A DNA stretch of 11,014 nucleotides from assembly GCF_000499385.1 (NCBI RefSeq), contig NW_013651973.1, forward strand, positions 1-11,014. The letters are read 5' to 3'. The DNA comes from Eimeria necatrix. Lineage: Eukaryota > Apicomplexa > Conoidasida > Eucoccidiorida > Eimeriidae. The translations under genes and the position numbers were made by a program. Shown here in pieces: positions 1-5,691 of the stretch (positions within the stretch are counted from its first letter, which is position 1; each line of letters begins with the position of its first letter). The notes under the pieces are model-generated. The model was not told where the DNA came from, made no database searches, and worked only from the letters and a program-made list of their open reading frames with translations.

Positions 1-192
1 TAGATTCGAGTGTTCCTGGCAGGGTTAAGTAATTTTTGGTTTTCCATGCGTGCAGGTAGTACATCGGCTAGCTGTTTATTGAGACAGATGCTTCGACACA
101 ACGCTTGAGTTGCTTGACTGATCTACATGGAAGCCAGGAACGCGCTTGCCTGAAGGCCTTGCGCAACTATCATATTCGCAGATCCAGTGGTC

Positions 193-327
193 ATGCTGGT
201 GTGTTTGGGAGACGGTTCACCGGACTGTCTACGCCTACGTGCAAAATTAGATGTGAAGCTCTTGGTGACAGTTATCCTCGCACTCGTTGCGTCCCTTTGG
301 AGGATAGCTGCACTGCACAGGCTGTGA
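193..327 (+). CDS. Small membrane protein, block A of unit 1 (hypothetical, 44 aa)
   Basis: I do not recognise this protein. The frame is open from 154 (after a TGA at 151) to the TGA at 325; ATG at 193 is the first ATG and GTG at 187 is an alternative. No clear Shine-Dalgarno sequence precedes either. The product begins with a hydrophobic stretch (MLVCLG), then a short charged linker (LRLRAKLDVK), then a strong membrane helix (LLVTVILALVASLW) and a basic end (HRL). The linker and helix are matched in unit 2 at 2113-2180, where LRL-AK and VIAS recur with different codons (cta cgc cta against ctg cgg tta). It ends 24 bases before the next frame (352-609), an operon-like spacing. It could be a real tiny membrane protein or the remnant of one. 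Confidence 0.35.
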   Translation: MLVCLGDGSPDCLRLRAKLDVKLLVTVILALVASLWRIAALHRL

Positions 328-351
328 CGCATATTTGGTAACGTTAGACTG

Positions 352-609
352 ATGCTATGGACGCATCAACTTAATGATATGCAGTATATGCAAAAAGAAA
401 AGGACATCCTTGTAGCACGTGGCTTTGTAAAGATGCTCTTTGTTGGATTTAGTGCCGTTATTCGACTGCTCGAGGCACTGTGCAATTTTTGTAAGTGCAG
501 GAGGTACGCGACTGGGTTCGCACGAAGCAGATGCAAGGACGCAACATTTCGTTTCAACTGTATATGTGTTCCCTTGAAGACACGAAAGTGCCTGCCAAAA
601 GCTCTTTAA
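352..609 (+). CDS. Small single-helix membrane protein, block B of unit 1 (hypothetical, 85 aa)
   Basis: I do not recognise this protein. ATG at 352 opens a frame with a polar N-terminus (MQYMQKEKD), one hydrophobic helix (residues about 27-43, KMLFVGFSAVIRLLEAL) and a Cys- and Arg-rich tail. The helix is matched codon by codon at 2305 in unit 2 (KMLCVGLCTLIRLIQEK); the differences are synonymous or conservative (ctc/ctt, cga/cgg, ttt/ctt, gcc/acc). This supports the frame as coding or formerly coding. DNA similarity extends upstream to the shared atcaa(c/g)t(t/c)aatgatatg at 365-380 and 2238-2253. In unit 2 the polar N-terminus is one base longer, so the frame before the helix differs between copies and at least one copy has shifted. 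The Cys-rich tail may be out of the ancestral frame. Confidence 0.4.
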   Translation: MLWTHQLNDMQYMQKEKDILVARGFVKMLFVGFSAVIRLLEALCNFCKCRRYATGFARSRCKDATFRFNCICVPLKTRKCLPKAL

Positions 610-664
610 CATCGTAAGGTATGCATTCGCATAGAACATGTGGATGAGTAGGCAAAATGGTTGA

Positions 665-868
665 GTGGAGTGTCGACGCTTGCGTGCGGCATTGGATATC
701 AGTCGGAGGACTCCAGGGTTGAATGTGCTGTTGAACATAATACATGGTAATGTAGTAGTGGCTCATGTGCCGATATCATTTGGTTTGGGTGTGAAGCTGC
801 GTCAAATCATCAGCTGGTATGCTGCAAATGTTGTCTGGGAGGCGAAACGAAACGTCCCGGACACGTGA
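665..868 (+). CDS. Small hydrophobic protein (hypothetical, 67 aa)
   Basis: I do not recognise this protein. The frame runs from GTG at 665 to TGA at 866. It has a basic N-terminus (RRLRAALDISRR), a hydrophobic centre (GLNVLLNIIHGNVVVAHVPI) and a less hydrophobic second stretch (FGLGVKLRQIISW), then a charged end (EAKRNVPDT). Composition is balanced, with a single Cys, unlike most frames around it. The 13 bases at 718-730 recur exactly at 5992-6004, in the same reading frame (LNVLL), followed by looser similarity for about 30 bases. This links the frame to the small membrane protein at 5885-6100. No Shine-Dalgarno sequence is evident and the start is uncertain. Confidence 0.3.
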   Translation: MECRRLRAALDISRRTPGLNVLLNIIHGNVVVAHVPISFGLGVKLRQIISWYAANVVWEAKRNVPDT

Positions 869-1103
869 CTGGCCTGCACTGTGTGCAGCGCATCGCGTGG
901 CTTGGCTCTTTGTTTTTGGTCTCCAGATATGCGCGGTGGGTATTGTGGGGAGCTCGTGCATTATGTTGCTAAGGTGTTACCGCATGAAACTACTTGTGAA
1001 GCACACAATACTGGGGCACTATGCTTCCTTGCGCTTGGTATGTGCACTTGCAGTGTATAAGCGCTGCCTGTGCAGAGTTTTTCGGCACGCAGACTCGCCA
1101 TGA
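819..1103 (+). CDS. Hydrophobic protein, block C of unit 1 (hypothetical, 94 aa)
   Basis: I do not recognise this protein. The frame is open from a TTG at 819 to TGA at 1101. It overlaps the 3' end of the preceding frame and the 5' end of the next. Residues about 27-52 form a long hydrophobic segment (VAWLFVFGLQICAVGIVGSS, then CIMLL). This is followed by RMKLLVKHT, which is matched in unit 2 at 2517-2540 (RVKLFVKNT) with mostly synonymous or conservative codon changes (cgc/cgc, atg/gtg, aaa/aaa, cta/ttg, ctt/ttc, gtg/gtg, aag/aag). Similarity continues about 60 bases, but the copies then differ by insertions. Unit 2 lacks most of the segment upstream of this block. It may be one exon-like or gene-like block of a longer ancestral gene. 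Confidence 0.35.
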   Translation: MLQMLSGRRNETSRTRDWPALCAAHRVAWLFVFGLQICAVGIVGSSCIMLLRCYRMKLLVKHTILGHYASLRLVCALAVYKRCLCRVFRHADSP

Positions 1104-1306
1104 GCGTTTCTCCGAGAAATGGGTTCTGTGTGGCCCAGGGACTCTACTACCTGACAAATGATAAACAATTGTTACTTCTTCACCGTGCATTGATAAGGCT
1201 GATCGCAACCGTGGTTTGTAAAACGGCTGCGTGCGTGGGGGACTCTTTGCCGTGGCATGTTGCATGCAGTGTAGCATTGGAGCTGGCGTCTCTTGTTACC
1301 TGCTGA
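1070..1306 (+). pseudogene. Block D of unit 1: decayed copy of a duplicated hydrophobic protein gene
   Basis: The frame runs from ATG at 1070 to a TGA at 1304. Its C-terminal half (from 1199: LIATVVCKTAAC, then SLPWHVACSVALEL) aligns without gaps to unit 2 from 2662 (LIAVIKCETAAC, then SLTWHIAGSVAFKL). Of the codon differences, many are third-position only: acg/aca, gcg/gca, tgc/tgt, agt/agc, gta/gtg, gca/gcg. The terminating TGA aligns with a Cys codon (TGC) in unit 2, and the similarity continues past it for about 12 codons in the same frame (INFWL against MDF-stop-L). So this TGA looks like a nonsense mutation rather than the ancestral end. Function is unknown; the protein was probably membrane-bound. 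Confidence 0.4.
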
Positions 1307-1524
1307 TGGCTTTGTGCCCTCGGCATTATCAATTTTTGGCTGTTTCCTGTAATACGAGGCCGCGCGACGCTGCCATAGTTAAACGCGATTTTGCCATTCA
1401 CGTCGCAGAATATGGCAAGGCTGGCTGGGTGCTAATACATGGGAGTCAAATCGGCGAAACTCTTGTCAGCGGCTGTCTACCTTTGCATCCGGCATTGTGG
1501 GCGCAGCAGCGGATAAGTTGGTAG
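1231..1524 (+). pseudogene. Block E of unit 1, in a shifted frame (97 codons)
   Basis: The open frame overlaps block D in another phase. Only its later part has support: residues about 70-80 (1438-1473, HGSQIGETLVSG) match unit 2 at 2899-2934 (HWCQFGTVLVSD), with agc/agt and identical ctt gtc codons. The distance from the start of block D to this point is 239 bases here and 237 in unit 2, where the two blocks share one frame. Unit 1 therefore carries a net two-base insertion between D and E, and its D frame also meets a TAG further on. I read D plus E of unit 1 as one broken gene. The first half of this frame is probably only a shadow of block D. Confidence 0.35.
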
Positions 1525-1888
1525 TTGCAGAGACTTGATCACGTTTTGCAGCAATATTCAAGGTGCTTAACTCGCAGCGTGTGGGCTGCCGAAGCGCCAG
1601 TGCGAGGTGGTTTGCAAAAGATGCAGTTGCTTGCGACTTCCAGAATGTAAGTTGGGCGTACTCCTCTAGGTGAAAATCGCGTCAAAACGCTGAAGAATCG
1701 AAACAGAAGGGTTTACATTCCGGGTTGTTGCACACGTGCTAGCGTGTTTGCGCCTCAGTGCATTGTACTAGCATTGGATACGCAATTGTTCTTAATGCTG
1801 TGCTCTAGACCTAGACCGTGACTGCAATATTGGCAGTGAAGCACAGCCTGCAGACGTTGAAAAAAGGGCTTCGCTTGATGTGTAAATT
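1525..1888. other. Stretch with no supported gene
   Basis: I see no convincing frame on either strand. A weak similarity exists between 1546-1580 (gttttgcagcaatattcaag then gtgctta) and 3198-3222 (cattttggaaatatcgaggt then gctt), which might be an eroded continuation of the unit 1 and unit 2 duplication, but it is too short to rely on. An imperfect inverted repeat (cacacg...cgtgtt) lies near 1730-1750. Confidence 0.4.
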
Positions 1889-2080
1889 TTGGATTTAGCT
1901 GCGCCATCCGCAGGAACGATTTCAGCGCACATGGGCTGCCTGCTAAGCGATGACTGTCTGTGTTACGGATGTAATATGGCATGTATCCTAACAGAACCAG
2001 CTGTTTGGTGGCGTGCTTCAGAATGCTCGAACAGCGCATGGGAAATGTACAGAGAGGGCTCATACAAAGTTGTCCTTTAA
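1889..2080 (+). CDS. Small hypothetical protein upstream of unit 2 (63 aa)
   Basis: I do not recognise this protein. The frame opens with TTG at 1889 and ends with TAA at 2078; an internal ATG at 1931 is an alternative start. The N-terminal half is Cys-rich (MGCLLSDDCLCYGCNMACIL). The C-terminal half looks more like ordinary protein, with paired Trp and charged residues (EPAVWWRASE, then WEMYREGSYKVVL). No membrane helix of convincing length is present. There is no Shine-Dalgarno sequence. The minus strand is also open here (2408-1755), so openness alone does not prove this frame; I favour plus because all duplicated coding blocks nearby are on plus. Confidence 0.25.
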   Translation: MDLAAPSAGTISAHMGCLLSDDCLCYGCNMACILTEPAVWWRASECSNSAWEMYREGSYKVVL

Positions 2081-2112
2081 CCTCCTCAGCAACATTCCGT
2101 TTGCTTTGACAT

Positions 2113-2220
2113 CTGCGGTTAGCTAAAGGGTGCTTGACACGCTGTGCAGTGATTGCGTCCTCCGTGCATAGGCGTGTTCTATGTGCAGCGACAAAGGCAC
2201 AACGATATGGTTGCTGGTAG
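2113..2220 (+). pseudogene. Block A of unit 2, remnant without a start
   Basis: A short open frame lies between a TGA at 2107 and a TAG at 2218. It begins LRLAKGCLTR and continues CAVIASSVHRR. It corresponds to block A of unit 1 (LRLRAKLD, then LALVASLWR), with synonymous codons in LRL and AK and with deletions of several codons. There is no start codon upstream in frame except weak internal candidates, and the strong membrane helix of unit 1 is lost here. I take it as a degraded copy. Confidence 0.35.
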
Positions 2221-2247
2221 TACTGATATTTTGAGCGTATCAAGTCA

Positions 2248-2400
2248 ATGATATGGCGTATAGGAAGAGAGAAAGAAGCACAACTGTCAGTACATGCAAG
2301 CGTGAAGATGCTTTGTGTTGGACTTTGTACCCTGATTCGGCTGATCCAGGAGAAGTTCATCGTTTCTGGTGTTTGGTGCTTGCAGATGGTATGTCGATGA
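2248..2400 (+). CDS. Block B of unit 2: small membrane protein (hypothetical, 50 aa)
   Basis: I do not recognise this protein. ATG at 2248 opens a 50-codon frame that ends with TGA at 2398. It has a charged N-terminus (MIWRIGREKEAQ), a hydrophobic helix from residue 20 (KMLCVGLCTLIRLIQ) and a hydrophobic C-terminus (FIVSGVWCLQMV). The helix is the counterpart of block B in unit 1, with conservative and synonymous changes. It overlaps, in another phase, the longer open frame at 2253-2552; the aligned block supports this frame for 2305-2355 and the other one only from about 2490. It may be a complete tiny gene or the first part of a broken longer one that included blocks C to E. Confidence 0.35.
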   Translation: MIWRIGREKEAQLSVHASVKMLCVGLCTLIRLIQEKFIVSGVWCLQMVCR

Positions 2401-2552
2401 GTTTGCACGAGGGAGATGCTACGCGCCCGACCCCTTTCGCGAGTAGCAGAGTCTTAGGTAGAATAGGCCGGTTGGTAAATTTGACAAATAGTTTACTGGC
2501 TATCCAACGCGTGCGCGTGAAATTGTTCGTGAAGAATACAAGAAACCGCTGA
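2253..2552 (+). pseudogene. Frame ending in block C of unit 2
   Basis: The frame is open for 99 codons, but only its end has support. Residues from about 80 (LVNLTNSLLAIQRVRVKLFV) include the RVKLFVKNT segment homologous to RMKLLVKHT of unit 1 at 981-1007. The segment NSLLAIQ also resembles the NVLL and NALLLLAQ helices at 5995 and 7309. After the TGA at 2550 the same frame continues with basic residues before meeting a TAG, where unit 1 remains open. From here to block D the two units differ by 70 bases, and neither keeps C and D in one frame. The N-terminal half overlaps the better-supported block B frame. Confidence 0.3.
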
Positions 2553-2574
2553 AAAGCACGTCGACGATCATTGC

Positions 2575-3003
2575 GTGCATTTAGACTGCAGTTACTGCGC
2601 ACAGATATCAGTACGCAGCAACCAAAGAGCAATACGTGCCGCTAAAGCAGCACCTATACCACTCATCGCAGTTATTAAATGTGAAACAGCTGCATGTCTA
2701 TACGAGTCCCTGACATGGCATATTGCTGGCAGCGTGGCGTTCAAGCTGATACCGCTCATAAGAGGCTGCATGTTTGCCGCGCGGTGCATTATGGACTTTT
2801 GACTGTCTGCAGTGACAGCAAGTTGCCCTCCTTTGTCCCATTCAAGAGTTAGTATAGTCTCCGCACATCAAGTAAGGCAAAGGCGTTCAGGTGCTAAGCA
2901 TTGGTGCCAATTTGGCACAGTTCTTGTCAGTGACAAGAAGCTAACTGGTGCAGGCGCCGACATTTCGACACTTGTCAATACATCCGCAAGTGGGTCGCGA
3001 TGA
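2575..3003 (+). pseudogene. Blocks D and E of unit 2 in one frame, interrupted by TGA
   Basis: A frame opening with GTG at 2575 runs to a TGA at 2800, resumes at once, and stays open to a second TGA at 3001; past that it is open again to a TAG near 3080. Block D (2662-2780) and block E (2899-2934) of the duplicated gene lie in this single frame, 237 bases apart, so unit 2 preserves the ancestral phase. The TGA at 2800 aligns with a Trp codon (TGG) in unit 1: the context is ttt TGA ctg here and ttt TGG ctg there. A TGG to TGA mutation explains it. UGA read as Trp would also explain this site, but not the TGA at 1304 of unit 1. Hydrophobic stretches (IAGSVAFKLIPLI) suggest a membrane protein. 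Confidence 0.4.
2904..2939. promoter_or_regulatory. Two adjacent perfect dyads (possible operator or RNA hairpins)
   Basis: GTGCCAA-T-TTGGCAC (2904-2918) is a perfect dyad with 7-base arms, and TTCTTGTCA-G-TGACAAGAA (2921-2939) is a perfect dyad with 9-base arms. Only two bases separate them. Both lie inside block E of unit 2; the homologous stretch of unit 1 (1441-1475) has neither, so the symmetry arose after the duplication or was lost in unit 1. As RNA each could form a short hairpin with a three-base loop. No T-run follows, so they are not an intrinsic terminator. Confidence 0.3.
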
Positions 3004-3168
3004 CTTCGACGTGTTAAGCATGACTACCGACAATCCATTGAAAGGGGCTTTGTCAACAGTGCAGCTGCTCTGTATCTTTAGGAGGTATGTTGAGCGCATC
3101 GGGTGACTCAGGCAAGCGAAGTAGCGTTTCACATGCCTGAAGAGTAGAACAGTGCGTGTTCTGTTGGC

Positions 3169-3489
3169 TTGCTTATCCTTCCCAGCACTGCAGCTTCGCA
3201 TTTTGGAAATATCGAGGTGCTTGTTGGAGCGGCAACACGCGCTTGCGGCACTAACTGTGAATCAAAGGATACCCAGCTGAAAGGCACCATTTGTTTCGGT
3301 GTGTACATTTGGCTTGCAGTTTTGCTGCTTACGCAAATGATGTCAGCACGCGAACAAGCTGCACGCGGAGCTCCGAGATTTGGAGCCGGTATGAGCAGGC
3401 ACGCTACTGCACGAAGAATGAGCAGCACGTGCTTCTTGGTTTCTATGATTGGGTTTTGTGAACCAGTTGCGTTTGTGAACGTGTATTAA
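3169..3489 (+). CDS. Membrane-anchored hypothetical protein or overlapping frame, start of unit 3
   Basis: I do not recognise this protein. A frame of 106 codons opens with TTG at 3169 and ends with TAA at 3487. It has one strong helix (residues about 41-56, FGVYIWLAVLLLTQMM) followed by a basic stretch. A second frame covers 3261-3461, with AERHHLFRCV at 3276 and a charged tail (EIWSRYEQARYCTKNEQ). The DNA at 3276-3360 is duplicated at 4077-4160. In the second frame the duplicate reads AERHHIIRCV, with cgg/cga, tgt/tgc and cat/cac changes, while the first frame would need less conservative replacements and meets a TGA in the copy. The second frame is therefore the better candidate for the ancestral reading, although it has no ATG. 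Confidence 0.3.
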   Translation: MLILPSTAASHFGNIEVLVGAATRACGTNCESKDTQLKGTICFGVYIWLAVLLLTQMMSAREQAARGAPRFGAGMSRHATARRMSSTCFLVSMIGFCEPVAFVNVY

Positions 3490-3501
3490 ACGTGGCGTGG
3501 C

Positions 3502-3999
3502 ATGTACACCGAGGCCTTCGAGGTGATATCGCTTCGTTGCAGTTGGTTGCCTGCTGCACTGCGCATAGTGGGCTCTTGTCTTAATGCCGCGGCAGCACGT
3601 GGAACGCTCTTGCATCGATTACGTATTATTGTGCCGTCTCTGCAGCAACTGCATTCTGTTGCTACTACTTCAGCATCAGTTCGGCTTCTTTGCTCTAAGC
3701 GGCGCGTCACTTTTGCATGTGATTTTGTAAAGTTGGCAACTCACCAATATCTTGAATATGGGACGATGCGCAGCCGTACAGGTGATACCGGCGCGAGGAT
3801 ATTTTGCGCGCGTTATATGGGCATTTTTGATGTTTCAGCGCTGTTCACTGAATGCGGATCGCTGATTTTTGCAGCTGGTGAGCTGCGCCTGAAATCGTCT
3901 GCGTCGTCAAAAGTATCCGAAGGGCGTGATTGTGCCCTGTTAAAGACCGAACATTGCGTGGCTCGCTACTTTGTTTGCGCTTACGTGGGCAAACATTAG
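3502..3999 (+). CDS. Hypothetical protein of unit 3 (165 aa), best-supported frame of the array
   Basis: I do not recognise this protein. ATG at 3502 opens the longest plus-strand frame, ending with TAG at 3997. Residues 7-63 align in phase to unit 4 (LRCSWLP against FRSVCWP; LRIIV against FRIVV; ATTSASVRLL against ATTCASVPLI). The last block shows a strong synonymous pattern (act/acg twice, gca/gct, tca/tcg, gtt/gtg, ctt/ctc). The C-terminal third has no counterpart in the window but looks like ordinary protein (GSLIFAAGELRLKSS, then KVSEGRDCALLKTEH). No signal peptide or clear membrane helix is visible; the middle holds moderately hydrophobic stretches. No Shine-Dalgarno sequence precedes the ATG. 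It could be an intact small gene or part of one. In an 11 kb window a chance frame of this length is possible, so the paralogue alignment is the main support. Confidence 0.5.
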   Translation: MYTEAFEVISLRCSWLPAALRIVGSCLNAAAARGTLLHRLRIIVPSLQQLHSVATTSASVRLLCSKRRVTFACDFVKLATHQYLEYGTMRSRTGDTGARIFCARYMGIFDVSALFTECGSLIFAAGELRLKSSASSKVSEGRDCALLKTEHCVARYFVCAYVGKH

Positions 4000-4064
4000 A
4001 GCGTCCATGGCAGAGCTTGCAGCCTGATATGAGCGGTCACTAGCGCGTGAGTGCAGGTTCGGGG

Positions 4065-4157
4065 ATGAAGCTCAAGGCTGAAAGGCACCACATCATTCGA
4101 TGCGTATCATTTCGATTGCAGTTGCGCAATCGCCACATGTCTTGCTTGAACACGTAG
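4065..4157 (+). pseudogene. Unit 4 copy of the AERHH frame (30 codons)
   Basis: ATG at 4065 opens a 30-codon frame (MKLKAERHHIIRCVSFRLQL and ten more residues) that ends with TAG at 4155. It matches unit 3 at 3276 onwards (AERHHLFRCVH) with synonymous differences in His, Arg and Cys codons. In unit 3 the frame stays open 61 codons past AERHH; here it is truncated. DNA similarity continues beyond the TAG, so the stop looks secondary. A minus-strand frame of 159 codons covers this region but reads as an antisense shadow of it. Confidence 0.35.
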
Positions 4158-4281
4158 GTTCCAGCCCCGCTGGAGGCTGACAGCCCATGCGCCTCACGAA
4201 CTTTACGGCGAAGGCCAACACGAACAAATTCTTAGCGACAAAGCCTGGTAAACTGTGATTCTGTACGTTTAGAGCGAAACT

Positions 4282-4494
4282 GTGGTTTTCAGAAGCGTGT
4301 GTTGGCCTTTTCGGCACGTACTCCTGCCGCTGGTGTCGTCTTGGAATTTTCGCATCGTCGTGATACTGCAACTGGAACATCCTTGGCTTTCCAAAGCTAC
4401 GACGTGCGCTTCGGTGCCACTCATACAGTTGCCTGCATTTTGTGCAGCGAATACGGCAGTCATGTTTGTTACTGACACACTGCCGTTGCTTTAA
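4282..4494 (+). CDS. Hydrophobic hypothetical protein of unit 4 (70 aa)
   Basis: I do not recognise this protein. The frame is open from 4273 (after a TAG) to TAA at 4492; the GTG at 4282 is a possible start. It is hydrophobic through most of its length (FRHVLLPLVSSWNFRIVVIL), then carries WLSKATTCASVPLIQLPAF and ends in TLPLL. The block around ATTCASVP aligns with unit 3 (3661) and unit 5 (5162), and the frames agree in all three. The middle of the unit 3 protein (about 8 residues) is missing here. It may be a short paralogue or a truncated copy. No Shine-Dalgarno sequence is present. Confidence 0.4.
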   Translation: MVFRSVCWPFRHVLLPLVSSWNFRIVVILQLEHPWLSKATTCASVPLIQLPAFCAANTAVMFVTDTLPLL

Positions 4495-5077
4495 CCGATC
4501 TGTGACGCAAGCGGTGATGCGCTCAGCGGCATGCCAGATGGGCACAGGAGCATGAGAATGCTCGTCCTTCAAACTTGGAAATATTGCTCTGAAAGTGAAG
4601 TGAAAGTTGGAACAGCATAACGATGTATAGCGTAATAGACGTAGCCCACATGACCGGTAGTTTGTACGTTAAGCACCTTGTATGTGACTGCAATAAACGC
4701 ATAAACTGCCTAGCAATTGTGCCTTGAGGATACTAAATTACGTAGCTTGCTGCCTTGCCTGCAACTTCAAGCACTGCAGCTGCGTCGATTGTGCTACTTA
4801 AATAGCAAATCCGTTTGCACAGGCATCGGCCCATGAGTTAGATGCTAGCGATGGAGCATACGATAAAGTGGTGAGCAGCACTGATCTATTCAGCGCATGC
4901 GTCTCGTACGTTCTTGTTTTTCTAAGGGAAAGCAACTACCATCCAAGGGTAAGCTGCTAGCCTGTGGGCCTCATATAATCTGGTGAATACTGCAAGGGGC
5001 AGACGAGCAGATTGAATCACACACAGTTCGCATGATACGTGCATGACGTAGATCTGCGAATGTAAGCAGTCTTCGAT
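4495..5077. other. Stretch with no supported gene
   Basis: About 580 bases between units 4 and 5 hold no frame I can support on either strand. The sequence is somewhat richer in A and T than its surroundings near 4620-4740. By spacing, the upstream part of unit 5 would be expected around 4750-4950; only a very weak resemblance to the AERHH block appears near 4890-4915 (atgcgtctcgtacgttctt). Confidence 0.4.
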
Positions 5078-5281
5078 TTGTCGCGTTTAACCAATGGTGT
5101 TAGCAAGGGCGAGCATCAGGTTAATTTTCTAAGATGCATTCCTGATTTATTATCGGCGGCTGCAATCACGAGGTGCGCCTCTATGCCAGTCATGAATTTG
5201 ACTGTCCTCAACACAGAGGCACCCGCAGAATATAATGTTGTTGCACCTGCACCGCGCACCACATTACTCTGTTTAACCTAA
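5078..5281 (+). CDS. Hypothetical protein of unit 5 (67 aa)
   Basis: I do not recognise this protein. The frame opens with TTG at 5078 and ends with TAA at 5279. The centre (TRCASMPVMNL, 5168-5200) aligns without gaps to unit 4 (TTCASVPLIQL): acg/acg, tgc/tgc, gcc/gct, tct/tcg, atg/gtg, cca/cca, gtc/ctc, atg/ata, ttg/ttg. Similarity thins out towards a Val-rich end. The C-terminal part (NTEAPAEYNVVAPAPRTT) is less hydrophobic than in unit 4. The N-terminus (NGVSKGEHQVNFLR) shares an Asn-Phe with unit 4. A weak hairpin (cactat...gtagtg, 5295-5311) follows the stop, without a T-run. Confidence 0.4.
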   Translation: MSRLTNGVSKGEHQVNFLRCIPDLLSAAAITRCASMPVMNLTVLNTEAPAEYNVVAPAPRTTLLCLT

Positions 5282-5691
5282 CAGCAGCTGGTCTCACTAT
5301 TCGAAGTAGTGTACGATTCTTACAGTGGATCAAGGATTGCAGCGAGTGCGTTTGTCTGAGAGAAGTAAACGGGTAAAACACATTGGGCGGATGACTATTT
5401 CGCTCCACTGAAGTGAATTGCTTGCCTCCCCAGCTTGTAGAAGCTTTCGAGCCCTGAAGTCAGACTGGATATGTCAGTAAGCATGCGAAGTTGCATGCGC
5501 CTGCAACTACGCTTGAGAGTGTCAATCGCTTGAGTACGGGCTCCGGAATAGGAAGGCTATTGTACTCTATGCGTGCACGTGGTGTCAACGCGTTTGGTTC
5601 TCGTATGTGACTCAGACTAGCGGCTAAGGGAAGTCAAACAGTCGCTGCCTCTGGGTCTCGTAGACGTTGATGAGTATTTCAAGAGAAAAAT
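5282..5691. other. Stretch with no supported gene
   Basis: No supported frame on either strand over about 410 bases. It contains two GCATGC sites 12 bases apart (5483 and 5495) and no recognisable promoter or terminator. It may be eroded sequence belonging to the array. Confidence 0.4.

Larger units (their letters stand above)
193..3003 (+). repeat. Diverged direct duplication: unit 1 (193-1480) and unit 2 (2113-2980)
   Basis: Five blocks occur in the same order and strand in both halves. Block A is near 256-294 and 2113-2160. Block B is at 365-480 and 2238-2355, an offset of about 1875. Block C is near 987 and 2520, offset 1533. Block D is near 1199 and 2662, offset 1463. Block E is near 1438 and 2899, offset 1461. 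The offset falls by about 340 between B and C and by 70 between C and D, so unit 2 is shorter by deletions or unit 1 longer by insertions. I estimate about 60-70% base identity within blocks by eye. The pattern is that of an old tandem duplication of protein-coding sequence. Confidence 0.6.
3276..4480 (+). repeat. Diverged direct duplication: unit 3 (3276-3710) and unit 4 (4077-4480)
   Basis: The segment beginning gctgaaaggcacca at 3276 recurs at 4077, and alignment continues through (a)tttggcttgcagtt against (a)tttcgattgcagtt. Further on, LRIIV at 3619-3633 aligns with FRIVV at 4348-4362, and ATTSASVRLL at 3661-3690 aligns with ATTCASVPLI at 4396-4425. The offset falls from 801 to about 730-735, so unit 4 lacks roughly 70 bases. 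A further relative of the last block lies at 5162-5194. Third-position differences dominate in the last block. Confidence 0.6.

Noticed and set aside
480..510. Very short intron with gtaagtgcag in block B of unit 1
   Set aside because: A ten-base gt...ag stretch is below any known spliceosomal intron length, and unit 2 has no matching boundary. Introns between blocks cannot be excluded but have no consistent splice signals that I can see.
355..738. Minus-strand frame of 127 codons
   Set aside because: It covers block B, whose codon pattern is conserved on the plus strand. I take it as antisense.
1755..2408. Minus-strand open frame of 217 codons, the longest in the window
   Set aside because: It is antisense to unit 2, where the duplicated blocks support plus-strand frames. 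Its composition is rich in Cys, His and Arg without any domain-like pattern, and nothing in unit 1 preserves it.
1300..3003. UGA read as tryptophan throughout (alternative genetic code)
   Set aside because: One TGA aligns with TGG, but another aligns with TGC, and frames still end at TAA or TAG and shift phase. A recoded organism is possible but not shown here.
3560..3650. Alternative alignment of unit 3 (CLNAAAARGTL) with block D of units 1 and 2 (CKTAACVGDSL)
   Set aside because: It is plausible but competes with aligning ATTSASV to the same block. Neither is decisive, so I did not merge pair I and pair II into one family.
4151..4185. tRNA-like arm (ggttccagccccgctggagg)
   Set aside because: It forms a small hairpin with a three-base loop, but there is no acceptor stem, anticodon arm or T-loop consensus around it.
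4093..4572. Minus-strand open frame of 159 codons, Cys/His-rich, possibly zinc-binding
   Set aside because: The plus strand here aligns in frame with units 3 and 5 with synonymous changes, so this frame is a shadow. Its Cys and His residues do not form a regular metal-binding spacing.
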